DNA of 64,000 bases from an uncultured Eubacterium sp. (GTDB lineage Bacteria > Bacillota > Clostridia > Lachnospirales > Lachnospiraceae): the NCBI GenBank assembly GCA_934351445.1, contig CAKRIZ010000001.1, positions 248,001 through 312,000 on the forward strand, written 5' to 3'. A program made the position numbers and the translations under genes. The notes beneath the pieces were generated by a model. It was not told where the DNA came from. It did not search any database and worked only from the letters and a program-made list of their open reading frames with translations. Of this stretch, positions 17,722 through 27,134 are shown piece by piece; the first letter of the stretch is position 1, and each line of letters starts with the position of its first letter.

Positions 17722-18696
17722 CTACTTTGAAAAATATGCATCGATCCCATCTGCCATTCCCTGCACCATCTTCTTTTGTCCCGCTGCTGAGGCCATGTAG
17801 CGATCCTCTGTACTGTTCGTCATAAAACCAAGTTCAATCAGCGTAACCGGTATTGTACTCCAGTTGGTTCCAGTCAGATCATCACGATAGGAGATCCCAC
17901 GGCTGCGCAGTCCGGTTGCAGAACAATACGATGCAAGCACACATTCTGACAACTTCTTGCTCTTTGTGTGCAATTTGCTAATATAGCGATTAGAAGCGGA
18001 TGGACATAATACACTGGCACCCCGCACAGAAGTATTCGATATGCCATCTGCATGTATACGGATACCAATATCTGCCCCACTTTCATTGAGCAATAACGCC
18101 CGCTGTTTATTGGAGATATTGACATCATTTTTCGTCCGGGTCATCACGACCTGATAGCCACGATTCCACAATTCTTTTTTCAATTTTTTCGCCACTTCCA
18201 GTGTCAGCTGATATTCCGGTTTGCCGGTAGACGTCCCTCTCGTTCCACCTGCCACTTTTGCTTTATAAGTTGTAGATCCTGGTCCGTTCGGTTCTGTGCT
18301 GCTGTCACCGTGCGACTGATGTCCCGGGTCGATGCCTACAATCTGCTTCCCCTTCACCTGTAAGAGTACCGATACCGTCTGTGTTCCTACGCTTACATAG
18401 ATACGTGTCTTGCCGTATCTCTTTGCACGCACCAGCCCATTTTTATTGACAGATGCGATCTTTTTATTGCCCACTGACCATCGAATGCCTTCCTTTATAT
18501 TGGCTTTAAACTGATACGTTTTTCCGGCTTTCAGTGTCTTTGTGCTGCGTGTAAACGACAATCTTTCCATTTCGGCATTCTGCATAACACCAGGATCTGT
18601 CTGCGCAGCCAATAGACCCGTCGGAGTCACAAACAATACGACCGCTATCAACAGCAGCATACCTAATTTATGAAACAAAGCATGATATTTATTCAT
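17722..18696 (-). CDS. N-acetylmuramoyl-L-alanine amidase (Amidase_3) with Ig-like N-terminal module
   Basis: About 324 residues. A signal peptide or anchor (LLLIAVVLFVTPTGLLAA) precedes a Big_2-like module (LSFTRSTKTLKAGKTYQFKA to VSVLLQVKG) and a zinc amidase domain: GIDPGHQSHGD (first Zn His), LEVAKKLKKELWNRGYQVVMTRT, IRIHADGISN (second His) and VTLIELGFMTNSTEDRYM with the catalytic Glu. It hydrolyses the bond between muramic acid and L-Ala outside the cell. I start at 18696 because upstream in-frame codons overlap mgtE; the ribosome site (AGGTGG) is close to the ATG. Confidence 0.9.
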   Translation of the reverse strand: MNKYHALFHKLGMLLLIAVVLFVTPTGLLAAQTDPGVMQNAEMERLSFTRSTKTLKAGKTYQFKANIKEGIRWSVGNKKIASVNKNGLVRAKRYGKTRIYVSVGTQTVSVLLQVKGKQIVGIDPGHQSHGDSSTEPNGPGSTTYKAKVAGGTRGTSTGKPEYQLTLEVAKKLKKELWNRGYQVVMTRTKNDVNISNKQRALLLNESGADIGIRIHADGISNTSVRGASVLCPSASNRYISKLHTKSKKLSECVLASYCSATGLRSRGISYRDDLTGTNWSTIPVTLIELGFMTNSTEDRYMASAAGQKKMVQGMADGIDAYFSK

Positions 18697-18740
18697 TCCC
18701 ACCTGCAACCTCTTATATTTTATCGTAATTTCTTCGCTCC

Positions 18741-20153
18741 TTACACAATCACTATTTTCAGCACATTGAGCAGCAATATCCACGCCAGCCCATAATAGGT
18801 CACTACTGCCACCAAATCGTTCACCGTGGAGATCAGTGGGCCGGATGCCACTGCCGGGTCTACTTTGATCTTATTGAAAAACAGTGGAATAACGGTACCC
18901 GTCATGCTGGAGATCGTCATGGCTACCAGGAGTGCCAGACCTATACATCCGGAAATAGGAAATGCAGCCACTGCAGGCTGTCCTTTTGCAATCATCAGAT
19001 AACCACCAATAAATATAAAAGCGATACTGCCTAACAGCAGCCCGTTGGCCATGCCGACGCGCATCTCTTTCCACACAAGATATAACTTCTGTCTGCCCTC
19101 CAGATTCTCATCCATGAGCACACGCAGTGTCACAGCCAGCGACTGTGTACCGACATTACCGGACATACCCAGTGTCAATGACTGGAACGTCACAATCAGT
19201 GTCAGCTCCGACATGACATGTTCAAACAGACCTGTGATCGTCGACACACCCAGTCCCATGACAAATAAGATAATCAGCCACGGTACACGCTTTTTCATCG
19301 ACTGTAGCAGAGATTCGTTCAGATCCTCCTCGGCAGTCAGACCTGCGAACATCGCATAATCCTCTCCCATTTCCTCATCGACCATCTCGATGATATCATG
19401 GGCAGTTACGACACCGATGACGCGATTATCATTATCCAGTACCGGTATGGTATCTTCCGAATAATCTTTCAACTCTTCGATACAATCACTGATATTTTCC
19501 TTCGCATACACATATGGAAAAGAAGTCGCAATCAGATCTTCCAGTTCATCATGCTCACGTGCAACGATCAGGTCGTTCAGGCTGAGTGCACCGTAAAAGG
19601 TACCATCACGGTTTACGACATACATCGTTGAGATATTATCATGATCTGCCGCCTGCTCAACCAGCGATTTCATCGCTTCCTTAATAGAAAGATCCCGGCT
19701 GATCAGGATAAAATTGGTAGACATATAGCTGCCGATCTCATCCTCATCATAGGACGCGATGCGGTCAACATCTTTTTTTGTCTCAATATCTAACAGCGCC
19801 TCTACCTGCAGACGCTCGTCCTCATCGAGTTCATCAAGAATATCACTGATCTCATCCGCATCCATTGATGCCATGATCTCAGCCAGTTTTTCCGGACTGA
19901 TCTCCTGCATATAGCCTTTGATCTCATCCTCTTCCACATAGGAAAAGACTTCCGATATGCGCTCCGCGCTAAGCAGCATAAACAATCGCTTGCGCGCATC
20001 TTTGTCCAGATGTTGCAGCAGCGATGCGATATCATTCTCATGATAATCATCCAACCGTTCGCGCAGTTCAGAAGGCTTGGCATCCGAATCAAGGATCGCT
20101 AACAGCTCCGCCTCATAATCCGGGCGCTCCGGCACAAATAATTCTTCTTCCAC
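18741..20153 (-). CDS. mgtE: Magnesium transporter MgtE
   Basis: 470 residues. The layout is standard: cytosolic MgtE N-domain (residues ~20-125, LLQHLDKDARKRLFMLL), two CBS domains (~130-255, IGSYMSTNFILISRDLS and YSEDTIPVLDNDN), a plug helix, then five membrane helices. The channel motifs SGNVGTQS and DPAVASGPLISTVNDL are present. The protein imports Mg2+ and is gated by Mg2+ binding between the cytosolic domains. The start codon is GTG with AAAGGAG upstream. It lies 62 bp after the EAL-domain gene and may share its transcript. Confidence 0.97.
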   Translation of the reverse strand: MEEELFVPERPDYEAELLAILDSDAKPSELRERLDDYHENDIASLLQHLDKDARKRLFMLLSAERISEVFSYVEEDEIKGYMQEISPEKLAEIMASMDADEISDILDELDEDERLQVEALLDIETKKDVDRIASYDEDEIGSYMSTNFILISRDLSIKEAMKSLVEQAADHDNISTMYVVNRDGTFYGALSLNDLIVAREHDELEDLIATSFPYVYAKENISDCIEELKDYSEDTIPVLDNDNRVIGVVTAHDIIEMVDEEMGEDYAMFAGLTAEEDLNESLLQSMKKRVPWLIILFVMGLGVSTITGLFEHVMSELTLIVTFQSLTLGMSGNVGTQSLAVTLRVLMDENLEGRQKLYLVWKEMRVGMANGLLLGSIAFIFIGGYLMIAKGQPAVAAFPISGCIGLALLVAMTISSMTGTVIPLFFNKIKVDPAVASGPLISTVNDLVAVVTYYGLAWILLLNVLKIVIV

Positions 20154-20215
20154 GATTTTCTCCTTTCCTCTGAAATTAGTATCCGAAAAAAGGTCATAAA
20201 TAAACCATCGTTTTT

Positions 20216-22096
20216 CTAATCCTGTGAATCATCCATATCCATACACTCTTTTGGCGGGTGATTGATAAAATCATCCAACTCCTCAATCGGTATCGGTTTT
20301 GAATATCGATAACCCTGTAAATACTGCGCCTGCATGCCGATACAGCGTTTCTGATCAGGTGCAGTCTCAATTCCCTCATACAATAGCTGATATCCGATTG
20401 TATGAAACATACTTGACATACCCTCGACCAGATATTTAGACCGTTCACTATATCCGGACGAATCAACCAACGACTTATCAAATTTGATCACATCAATCGG
20501 CAGATTTGTAATATGCTCCAGATTGGAATAGCCGGTACCAAAATCATCGAGATAGATTTTAATTCCAAGATCCCTGAATTTCTGCAGGATGTCCCTGATC
20601 TCATCCAGATGCTCCGCATTCAGGCTCTCTGTGATCTCAAACGCAATTCTGGCTCTGTCAAACCGATACGTTGACAGGATTCCCATGACATCGTCATAAA
20701 ATTCCTTTTTTGTGATCTCATACATAGAAAAGTTCACCGAAATCCGGTCTGGCTGATCATGCGCAGCCAGATAGCGGCATACCTTATTCAATATGACTCT
20801 GGTCAGCGCATGGATATTCCCCTCCTGCTCAGCGATTGGAATAAATACATCCGGATAGATCATACCCAGATCCGGCAGTCTCAGACGCATCAATGACTCC
20901 GCTGTTGTAAATGCATGCCGGCGGACATCATAAATCGGCTGTCCATAGACCAATACCCTGTCGTCATTCAGATTGGCTTGATCAGCGATATCTGCCAGTT
21001 GTTTTTTTATAATCAGATAATCTTTAAAATCATCAATTTCCGCAGCTCCTGCCAGGAAAAAATCCTCATCATGCTTCCGCAGCAGATACCTGCAGAACTC
21101 TGTATACTCACTCATTTTCCGACAGGCATCGTTCGACGGTATGACCACCACACGGTGTGCCAGCTGATATCGCGTATGCAGCTCCTGAATTGTATGCTTC
21201 AGCGTACCGAGATATCTGTCAGAATTATAGATCATAACAAATATATCCTCTCCATAACGGAAAAGATAATCTGTATAATCTGTCCGCTCCGCAAATGATT
21301 TAAAATCTTCAATCACGTTTGAATCCGATTCAATACGCGCAAAATTATTAAGTCTGATATAAACAAAATAAAATTGGCTGTGATGCCTGGTCAGCTCTGC
21401 CACCCTGCCTCTCAGCGCCTCCCGATCTAACGCTCCATATGTCGAATTATAACTGTTACTGTGGAACAAAAATACAATCACAAGTATCGGTATAAAATAA
21501 GTCAATGTCGTATAAGTATCCGTGTGACGCAGATACTGCAATACCGTCGTTGCCAGACAGATCCCAAAGCTAACTGACACTGTATGGTAAATACGGTTAA
21601 TAATAATTCTGTTTTCGTGTATAATCGTAGCAGCCAGAACCGGTATCGCCATCACATACCAGACCAGATACAGGCTTGTAATACTGCCGTTATGTACCGT
21701 GTTACCGTCAATATAAAAACCGATCTTCGTCTTTACAGACGTCAGTTCCAATATATAGAATAGCAGCACTGCCGCTCCAAGCGCATAATATGCTTTCTTA
21801 TTTTTATAACCGACAAGGTCAAATACATACAGAATAAAAATGAGCAATTCCGTGATCAGACTGATCTGCTGCGCATTATGTACCAGATACACAAGATTGT
21901 CATTGACAGAACCGACTCTTGGCAACAGATAATCATAAAAAAGCATGCTCAGTACACATGCATAGATCAAATTGCACAATGCAAATTTGACAAAGAGTAA
22001 TCTACGATTTCTCGGAACATAAACCATATTGATCACAAACAATACGATTGCACTCAATATCGCAACCGCCAGATCACATACATAACTATAATACAT
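20216..22096 (-). CDS. Membrane-bound EAL-domain cyclic-di-GMP phosphodiesterase with degenerate GGDEF
   Basis: 626 residues. The N-terminal ~210 residues hold about seven or eight hydrophobic segments. A degenerate diguanylate-cyclase-like domain follows (RYGEDIFVMI in place of GGDEF), then an EAL domain. In the EAL domain the first motif reads AESL near residue 399 (E kept, A replaced by S), DDFGTGYSNL is near 517, the catalytic lysine is in VIKFDKSL and EGIET is near 574, so hydrolytic activity is plausible. It would lower c-di-GMP, consistent with a motile organism. A GGDEF that cannot make c-di-GMP may act as a GTP sensor. Confidence 0.9.
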   Translation of the reverse strand: MYYSYVCDLAVAILSAIVLFVINMVYVPRNRRLLFVKFALCNLIYACVLSMLFYDYLLPRVGSVNDNLVYLVHNAQQISLITELLIFILYVFDLVGYKNKKAYYALGAAVLLFYILELTSVKTKIGFYIDGNTVHNGSITSLYLVWYVMAIPVLAATIIHENRIIINRIYHTVSVSFGICLATTVLQYLRHTDTYTTLTYFIPILVIVFLFHSNSYNSTYGALDREALRGRVAELTRHHSQFYFVYIRLNNFARIESDSNVIEDFKSFAERTDYTDYLFRYGEDIFVMIYNSDRYLGTLKHTIQELHTRYQLAHRVVVIPSNDACRKMSEYTEFCRYLLRKHDEDFFLAGAAEIDDFKDYLIIKKQLADIADQANLNDDRVLVYGQPIYDVRRHAFTTAESLMRLRLPDLGMIYPDVFIPIAEQEGNIHALTRVILNKVCRYLAAHDQPDRISVNFSMYEITKKEFYDDVMGILSTYRFDRARIAFEITESLNAEHLDEIRDILQKFRDLGIKIYLDDFGTGYSNLEHITNLPIDVIKFDKSLVDSSGYSERSKYLVEGMSSMFHTIGYQLLYEGIETAPDQKRCIGMQAQYLQGYRYSKPIPIEELDDFINHPPKECMDMDDSQD

Positions 22097-22110
22097 CGTT
22101 CATTCCCTAT

Positions 22111-22145
22111 AAAAATGAACAGCTCCGCTAAATCCGGAGCTGCTC
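22111..22145 (-). terminator. Terminator of the DUF6612-like gene
   Basis: GAGCAGCTCCG/CGGAGCTGTTC stem (22117-22145) followed by ATTTTT on the minus strand. Confidence 0.8.
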
Positions 22146-22158
22146 ATAGTGCGATTTT

Positions 22159-22977
22159 CTATTTACAAGCCTTCGGAATCGTGAAATTAGTTGCATTATT
22201 GAAATTTGAATAAGTTGCTGTAGAAATCGCCTTTGAATATTCTACACTCACATCCTCCGTACCTAATGACTGATACAGAATCGGCAGGTAGCTGTTTAAG
22301 AAGTCTGTCATATCTGTAGACACCTTAACCGGCAGATAAGTCTTACGATCTACCCAGAGCGTTGCCTTGACAGGCTTTAATGCTGAATAATCAATCTCGG
22401 TATCATCAGCTGTGCTGCCCAGACCTGCTGCGGCAAGTACTTCTCCCAGATCTGCACCAGAGACCTCTGCTGAGATCTGAATCGTACTGATCTTATTTAC
22501 CTTCACGTTCTTCTTTACGATCTTTGCATTAGAGTAATTCTCAATCTCCATACCATTCAAATCGTCTACCATACCGGTCATATTCATCTTCTCATATTTA
22601 GAGCCATCCGTAGAGGTATACGCGTAGATCTTACCCTTTGCATTCTGCTTCACATATGTTATAGTCTTTGTCTTGCCGTCAAGCCCGGCACCTTTAATCG
22701 TCGTTGTTGTCACAGACTTTGATTTCATCGGATCCACAAATACAATCTGATTTGAAACTGCCTTTGTGTTGAGCTTCTGACCATCTGTCGTTGCATTCTG
22801 TACAACATTGGTTTTCACCTCATAGGACGCTGCCTTATTCGCCGCCTTTGTCATCTTGTTCAGGTACTGATCGGCTGTGAGTGACGCTGCACCCGCAGGG
22901 ACAACATTTGCAAATGTTGCGATCACCATGACAGCGGTCAGCACAGCCGCCATCACACGCTTCTTCATGCTCTTCAT
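22159..22977 (-). CDS. Secreted DUF6612/LolA-like protein
   Basis: 272 residues with a clear Sec signal peptide (MKKRVMAAVLTAVMVIATFANVVPAGA written in part: AVLTAVMVIATFA). The body alternates strands as in lipoprotein-carrier-like folds (LNKMTKAANKAASYEVKTNV, KMNMTGMVDDLNG, ATLWVDRKTYLPVKVSTD); the phrase LWVDRKTYLPVKV is typical of DUF6612 and LppX/LolA-like proteins. There is no lipobox or anchor. AAGGAGGAAATATTT precedes the ATG. Monocistronic with its own terminator. Ligand and role unknown. Confidence 0.7.
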   Translation of the reverse strand: MKSMKKRVMAAVLTAVMVIATFANVVPAGAASLTADQYLNKMTKAANKAASYEVKTNVVQNATTDGQKLNTKAVSNQIVFVDPMKSKSVTTTTIKGAGLDGKTKTITYVKQNAKGKIYAYTSTDGSKYEKMNMTGMVDDLNGMEIENYSNAKIVKKNVKVNKISTIQISAEVSGADLGEVLAAAGLGSTADDTEIDYSALKPVKATLWVDRKTYLPVKVSTDMTDFLNSYLPILYQSLGTEDVSVEYSKAISTATYSNFNNATNFTIPKACK

Positions 22978-23082
22978 AAATATTTCCTCCTTGTATGCTG
23001 CCTGTTGGCTTCGTTATTTATTTATCATATCATTTTAAGGAAATAATTACAATCAAATTAGCACTTTATCACTCAATTTGAA

Positions 23083-23105
23083 TAAAAAAGAGTCGCGAGC
23101 GACTC
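23083..23105 (-). terminator. Second intrinsic terminator behind tRNA-Thr
   Basis: GAGTCGC/GCGACTC stem (23090-23105) with TTTTTT after it on the minus strand. It is 70 bp beyond the palindromic repeat that follows the first tRNA terminator. Confidence 0.7.
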
Positions 23106-23153
23106 TTTCGCGCCCGAGCGGTATGCGCAGCATATACTTCATTTCCGCGAGGT

Positions 23154-23204
23154 GCGCATCCTTGCGGAGCATTTTATGTGATAGGAATTTCCTATCACAT
23201 AAAA
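23154..23204 (-). repeat. 33-bp palindromic repeat, copy A, with conserved flank
   Basis: The core 23172-23204 consists of 16-bp perfectly complementary arms (TTTTATGTGATAGGAA and its complement) around one base. It is identical to 35341-35373. The flank 23154-23171 (GCGCATCCTTGCGGAGCA) recurs at 41794-41811 with two changes. On the minus strand the repeat starts inside the T-run of the tRNA-Thr terminator. Confidence 0.9.
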
Positions 23205-23234
23205 AAAATAACCAGAGCATCTACTCTGATTATT
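23201..23234 (-). terminator. Terminator of tRNA-Thr
   Basis: AATAATCAGAG/CTCTGGTTATT stem followed by eight T on the minus strand (23201-23208). The T-run merges with the palindromic repeat. Confidence 0.85.
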
Positions 23235-23254
23235 CCTATAATATCTAAAATAAA

Positions 23255-23327
23255 AGCTGCCGACGGGAATCGGACCCGTGACCTCCGCACTACCAATGCG
23301 ACGCTCTACCGCCTGAGCCACGGCAGC
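23255..23327 (-). tRNA. tRNA-Thr (anticodon GGT)
   Basis: This 73-nt tRNA has acceptor stem GCTGCCG/CGGCAGC, D-arm GGCTCAGGCGGTAGAGC, anticodon loop TTGGTAG (GGT, Thr codons ACC/ACU) and T-loop GGTCCGATTCCC. CCA is not encoded. Confidence 0.96.
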
Positions 23328-23351
23328 CTGTTGAAGCACTCAACGAATAAT

Positions 23352-23380
23352 AATATACTATAACATCGAATGCTTGTCAA
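23352..23380 (-). promoter_or_regulatory. tRNA-Thr promoter
   Basis: TTGACA (23375-23380), a 17-bp spacer and TATATT (23352-23357) on the minus strand. A GTTGA/TCAAC hairpin lies between the start point and the mature tRNA, as in front of tRNA-Leu. Confidence 0.85.
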
Positions 23381-23409
23381 CCAGAATTTCTAATTTTTTT
23401 ACATATTTT

Positions 23410-24195
23410 TTATGCCTGCTCTGTAGGCTTCAGATAAACCGCCATTCGGTTTGTATTTCCGAAATTGCGGAACGCGATATAGGCATCGCTCGTCTGACCT
23501 TCCGCTGTGTCCTGTTCGGTCTGTCCTGATGAATTTTCCTTTTGTTCATCCATACGCAGTGTCAGCCGTTCCAGAAACAGCTGCAGGAATGCTTCATAAT
23601 CTTCTCTCGTGAAAAGCTCACGAAGCGCATCGGTTACAGACGTATCGGTCTGCGTCTCACCGGTTATCACATTTGCCCTGTTCTCCGGGATCTCCACACC
23701 ACCATCCTGCAGATAACCGAGGATCTTGGTCACATAATTTTGTGTCTCCTCAAACGGCGGTATGCCACCGTATTTATCTACGTTTCCGCTGCCCGCATTA
23801 TAGGCCGCCAGTGCATAAGAAACATTCCCATTATATTTATCAAGAAGTGAAGCGATATATTTCGCTCCACCCATGATATTCTGTTCCGGGTCGTATGCAT
23901 CTGTGACCCCCAGGCTTTTCGCGGTCGCAGGCATCAGCTGCATGATACCCATTGCCCCACTCTTGCTCGTCGCATTCGGGTCAAATTCCGATTCCGCCTT
24001 CGCCATTGCCTTCAGCAAGGATTTATCTACACCATAGGTATCCGCCGCCTTTTGGAAGATCTGTTCCAGCGGCTGTGTTTTCTCCATCTCCTGAGACAAC
24101 GCGGATGAAAAGCCCGTTCCTTCTGCTGCCGTCCCATCCGTATCGATCGTTGTGGTCACAACACCGTTCGCATCTGTCACAGACGTTATCTTCAT
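23410..24195 (-). CDS. Lytic transglycosylase (SLT domain), no signal peptide
   Basis: 261 residues. The SLT domain spans about residues 45-165: KAMAKAESEFDPNATSKSGAMGIMQLMPATAK with the catalytic Glu of AESEFDP, then DPEQNIMGGAKYIASLLDKY and YALAAYNAGSGNVDKYGGIPP. It cleaves peptidoglycan glycan strands. There is no N-terminal signal peptide and no membrane segment, so the route to the wall is unclear; flagellar or rod-associated transglycosylases can use other export routes. GGAGGAAATGT precedes the ATG, which lies 10 bases after purB, so it may be transcribed with the purine genes. Confidence 0.88.
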   Translation of the reverse strand: MKITSVTDANGVVTTTIDTDGTAAEGTGFSSALSQEMEKTQPLEQIFQKAADTYGVDKSLLKAMAKAESEFDPNATSKSGAMGIMQLMPATAKSLGVTDAYDPEQNIMGGAKYIASLLDKYNGNVSYALAAYNAGSGNVDKYGGIPPFEETQNYVTKILGYLQDGGVEIPENRANVITGETQTDTSVTDALRELFTREDYEAFLQLFLERLTLRMDEQKENSSGQTEQDTAEGQTSDAYIAFRNFGNTNRMAVYLKPTEQA

Positions 24196-24205
24196 ACATT
24201 TCCTC

Positions 24206-25639
24206 CTATACGTTGATCTCCGCTGTCATTCCAAGTAAATCCCTGTTCTCATCCAGTATCGGCTGAATGACATTTTTCAGGAACTGGTTCACCTGATACT
24301 CTGCACGTCCTGTATACTTTGCAGGATCCATATTCTCCTGCAGTTCTTCCAGTGTCAGTCCAAAGGAAGGATCTGCGGCAATCAGCTCGAGCAGGTCATT
24401 ATCCTTACCTTCTGCCTTCACATGTCTGCCTGCCTCCATAGAAAGCTGGCGGATCTTCTCATGCAGCTCCTGGCGGTCTCCGCCCTTCTTTACTGCATCC
24501 ATCATGATGTTCTCTGTCGCCATAAACGGCAGTTCACTCATCAACCGTTTGGTGATCACCTTATCATATACCACCAATCCGTCTACAACATTCAGACACA
24601 GATCCAGAATACCGTCGATCGCTAAGAATCCCTCCGGAATGCTCAGACGTTTATTGGCAGAATCGTCCAGTGTACGCTCAAACCACTGTGTAGCCGAGGT
24701 AATAGCCGGATTCAACGCATCTATCATCACATACCGTGACAGTGATGCAATACGTTCACTACGCATCGGATTGCGCTTGTATGCCATTGCAGAAGATCCG
24801 ATCTGATTTTTTTCAAAGGGTTCCTCAATCTCCTTTAAATGCTGCAGCAGACGGATATCATTAGAAAATTTATGGGCGCTGGCTGCGATACCTGCGAGCA
24901 CATTTGCAACCCTCGTATCGACCTTTCTCGAATAAGTCTGTCCTGATACCGGATAACAGCTCTCAAATCCCATCTTTTTCGCGATCATCGGGTCGATCTG
25001 ATCAATCGTCTCATCGTTGCCGTCAAACAGTTCCTTGAAGCTCGCCTGTGTTCCGGTCGTTCCCTTAGAGCCAAGCAGCTTCAGGCTGCCAAGTACATAA
25101 TCCAGATCTTCGAGATCCATGGAAAACTCCTGCATCCACAGCGTCGCGCGCTTACCTACGGTCGTCGGCTGAGCCGGCTGAAAATGTGTAAATGCCAATG
25201 TCGGCAGTGCCTTGTACTGATCTGCAAATTTTGCAAGTTCTGCCAATACATTGATCAATTTTTTACGGACAAGCTTTAATGCTTCTGCCATAACAATAAT
25301 ATCGGTATTATCTCCGACATAGCAGGATGTCGCGCCGAGATGAATAATACCCTTTGCTTTTGGGCATTGCTGTCCATAAGCATAGACATGGCTCATCACA
25401 TCATGACGGACGAGTTTTTCACGTTCTCTTGCCACATCATAATTGATGTCATCTTTGTGTGCTTTTAACTCATCAATCTGCTCCTGCGTGATATCCAGAC
25501 CAAGCTCCTTCTCCGTCTCTGCAAGTGCAATCCAGAGTCTGCGCCAGGTGCGGAACTTCATATCCTGCGAAAAAATGTACTGCATTTCCTTGCTGGCATA
25601 GCGCTCAGACAGCGGGCTTGTATATCTATCTGTATTCAT
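24206..25639 (-). CDS. purB: Adenylosuccinate lyase
   Basis: About 477 residues, fumarase/aspartase superfamily. It cleaves SAICAR and adenylosuccinate, releasing fumarate, in two steps of purine synthesis. Signatures are GATSCYVGDNTD, TLAFTHFQPAQPTTVGKRA, SKGTTGTQASF and the flexible catalytic loop GSSAMAYKRNPMRSE. The ATG at 25639 has GGGAGAATGAAC before it; the ATG at 25645 is too close to that site. It follows purF by 20 bp in a purC-purF-purB cluster. Confidence 0.97.
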   Translation of the reverse strand: MNTDRYTSPLSERYASKEMQYIFSQDMKFRTWRRLWIALAETEKELGLDITQEQIDELKAHKDDINYDVAREREKLVRHDVMSHVYAYGQQCPKAKGIIHLGATSCYVGDNTDIIVMAEALKLVRKKLINVLAELAKFADQYKALPTLAFTHFQPAQPTTVGKRATLWMQEFSMDLEDLDYVLGSLKLLGSKGTTGTQASFKELFDGNDETIDQIDPMIAKKMGFESCYPVSGQTYSRKVDTRVANVLAGIAASAHKFSNDIRLLQHLKEIEEPFEKNQIGSSAMAYKRNPMRSERIASLSRYVMIDALNPAITSATQWFERTLDDSANKRLSIPEGFLAIDGILDLCLNVVDGLVVYDKVITKRLMSELPFMATENIMMDAVKKGGDRQELHEKIRQLSMEAGRHVKAEGKDNDLLELIAADPSFGLTLEELQENMDPAKYTGRAEYQVNQFLKNVIQPILDENRDLLGMTAEINV

Positions 25640-25659
25640 GTTCATTCTCCCTTGTATTT

Positions 25660-27108
25660 TTATTTTGTATAATCTCCACGTATGTCATCAACCGGCGGCT
25701 TCAGCGGATATTTTCCGGTAAAACAGCCCTTGCAGATAGATAAACCGTCAACCATCTGCTCCAGGCGGTCAATCTCCAGATAACCGAGACTATCCGCTCC
25801 GATCACTTCCCGGATCTGTTCAATCGAACGGTTATAAGCGATGAGCTGCTCACGCACCGGTATATCTGTCCCAAAATAACACGGCCATAAAAATGGTGGT
25901 GAACTGATGCGGACATGAACCTCTGTTGCACCTGCCTCGCGAAGCATATTGACAATACGGTTTGATGTCGTACCGCGCACAATCGAATCATCGATCATGA
26001 TCACACGCTTTCCAGCGACTGCTTCCTGCAGTGCGTTTAATTTGATCGCAACACTGCTCTCTCTGCTGCTCTGTGCCGGTTTGATAAAGGTACGTCCGAC
26101 ATAGCCGTTTTTCACAAATGCCATACCATACGGTATGCCGCTCTCCATCGAATAGCCCATCGCAGCTACATTACCCGATTCAGGCACTCCGACAACCAGA
26201 TCCGCGTCTACCGGCGAATCCTGTGCGAGGAAACGACCTGCCTTAATACGTGCCGCATATACGCTCTTTCCATCAATATGGCTATCCGGACGCGCAAAAT
26301 AGATATATTCAAAGATACATCTGGCATGTTGTTCCCTTGGCAGACAAAGCGTCTTATCTGACTGAATGCCATGCTCCGGTGATATCGTAACGATCTCTCC
26401 CGGCTCTACATCACGCACATACTCTGCGCCCAGCGTCTCCAGTGCACACGTCTCACTGGCGAGCATATATGCATGATCACGTTTTCCGATCACAAGTGGT
26501 TTGAATCCAAACGGGTCACGCGCACCGACCAGCTTTCTCGGACTCATCACCACAAGTGCATAAGCACCCTTGATCCTGTCTGCCGCCCTGCGCACTGCCT
26601 CCTCTACCGTTTTTGACTTCAGACGCTCCCTGGCGATATAATAGGCGATCACCTCCGAATCAATCGTTGTCTGAAAAATAGCTCCCGTATAGGCAAGCTC
26701 CCTGCGCAGTTCGTTGGCATTTATCAGATTACCGTTATGTGCCAGTCCGAGCGTTCCTTTTACATAATTGAGTACCAATGGCTGTGCATTCTCTCTCGTG
26801 GATGCCCCCGCCGTCGAATAGCGCACATGTCCGACACCGATATCCCCTTTTAATTTTTCCAGTGATTCCGGATCAAACACCTCATTGACCAGTCCCATAT
26901 CCTTATGAACCAGTACTTTTCCTTTCGGTCCGTTTGTATCACTGACTGCGATACCACAGCTCTCCTGTCCGCGGTGCTGCAGTGCAAACAATCCGTAATA
27001 GATCGACGGAGCCACATCTGCGCCGTCAAAATCATACATGCCGAATACCCCGCATTCCTCATGCAGTTCATCGGCCGCCTGCTTTGTATATTCTGCCTGA
27101 TTATTCAT
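25660..27108 (-). CDS. purF: Amidophosphoribosyltransferase
   Basis: About 482 residues. It transfers glutamine amide nitrogen to PRPP, the first committed step of purine synthesis. With the start at 27108 the precursor has an 18-residue propeptide before Cys19 (EECGVFGMY), the glutaminase nucleophile after processing. Further motifs are GHVRYSTAG, LAHNGNL, the PRPP loop VIMIDDSIVRGTTSN, and cysteines (ICKGCF) near the C-terminus for the Fe-S cluster of the Bacillus-type enzyme. GGAGAACAGGC precedes the ATG. Confidence 0.97.
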   Translation of the reverse strand: MNNQAEYTKQAADELHEECGVFGMYDFDGADVAPSIYYGLFALQHRGQESCGIAVSDTNGPKGKVLVHKDMGLVNEVFDPESLEKLKGDIGVGHVRYSTAGASTRENAQPLVLNYVKGTLGLAHNGNLINANELRRELAYTGAIFQTTIDSEVIAYYIARERLKSKTVEEAVRRAADRIKGAYALVVMSPRKLVGARDPFGFKPLVIGKRDHAYMLASETCALETLGAEYVRDVEPGEIVTISPEHGIQSDKTLCLPREQHARCIFEYIYFARPDSHIDGKSVYAARIKAGRFLAQDSPVDADLVVGVPESGNVAAMGYSMESGIPYGMAFVKNGYVGRTFIKPAQSSRESSVAIKLNALQEAVAGKRVIMIDDSIVRGTTSNRIVNMLREAGATEVHVRISSPPFLWPCYFGTDIPVREQLIAYNRSIEQIREVIGADSLGYLEIDRLEQMVDGLSICKGCFTGKYPLKPPVDDIRGDYTK

Positions 27109-27134
27109 GCCTGTTCTCCAATTATACATGTGGC

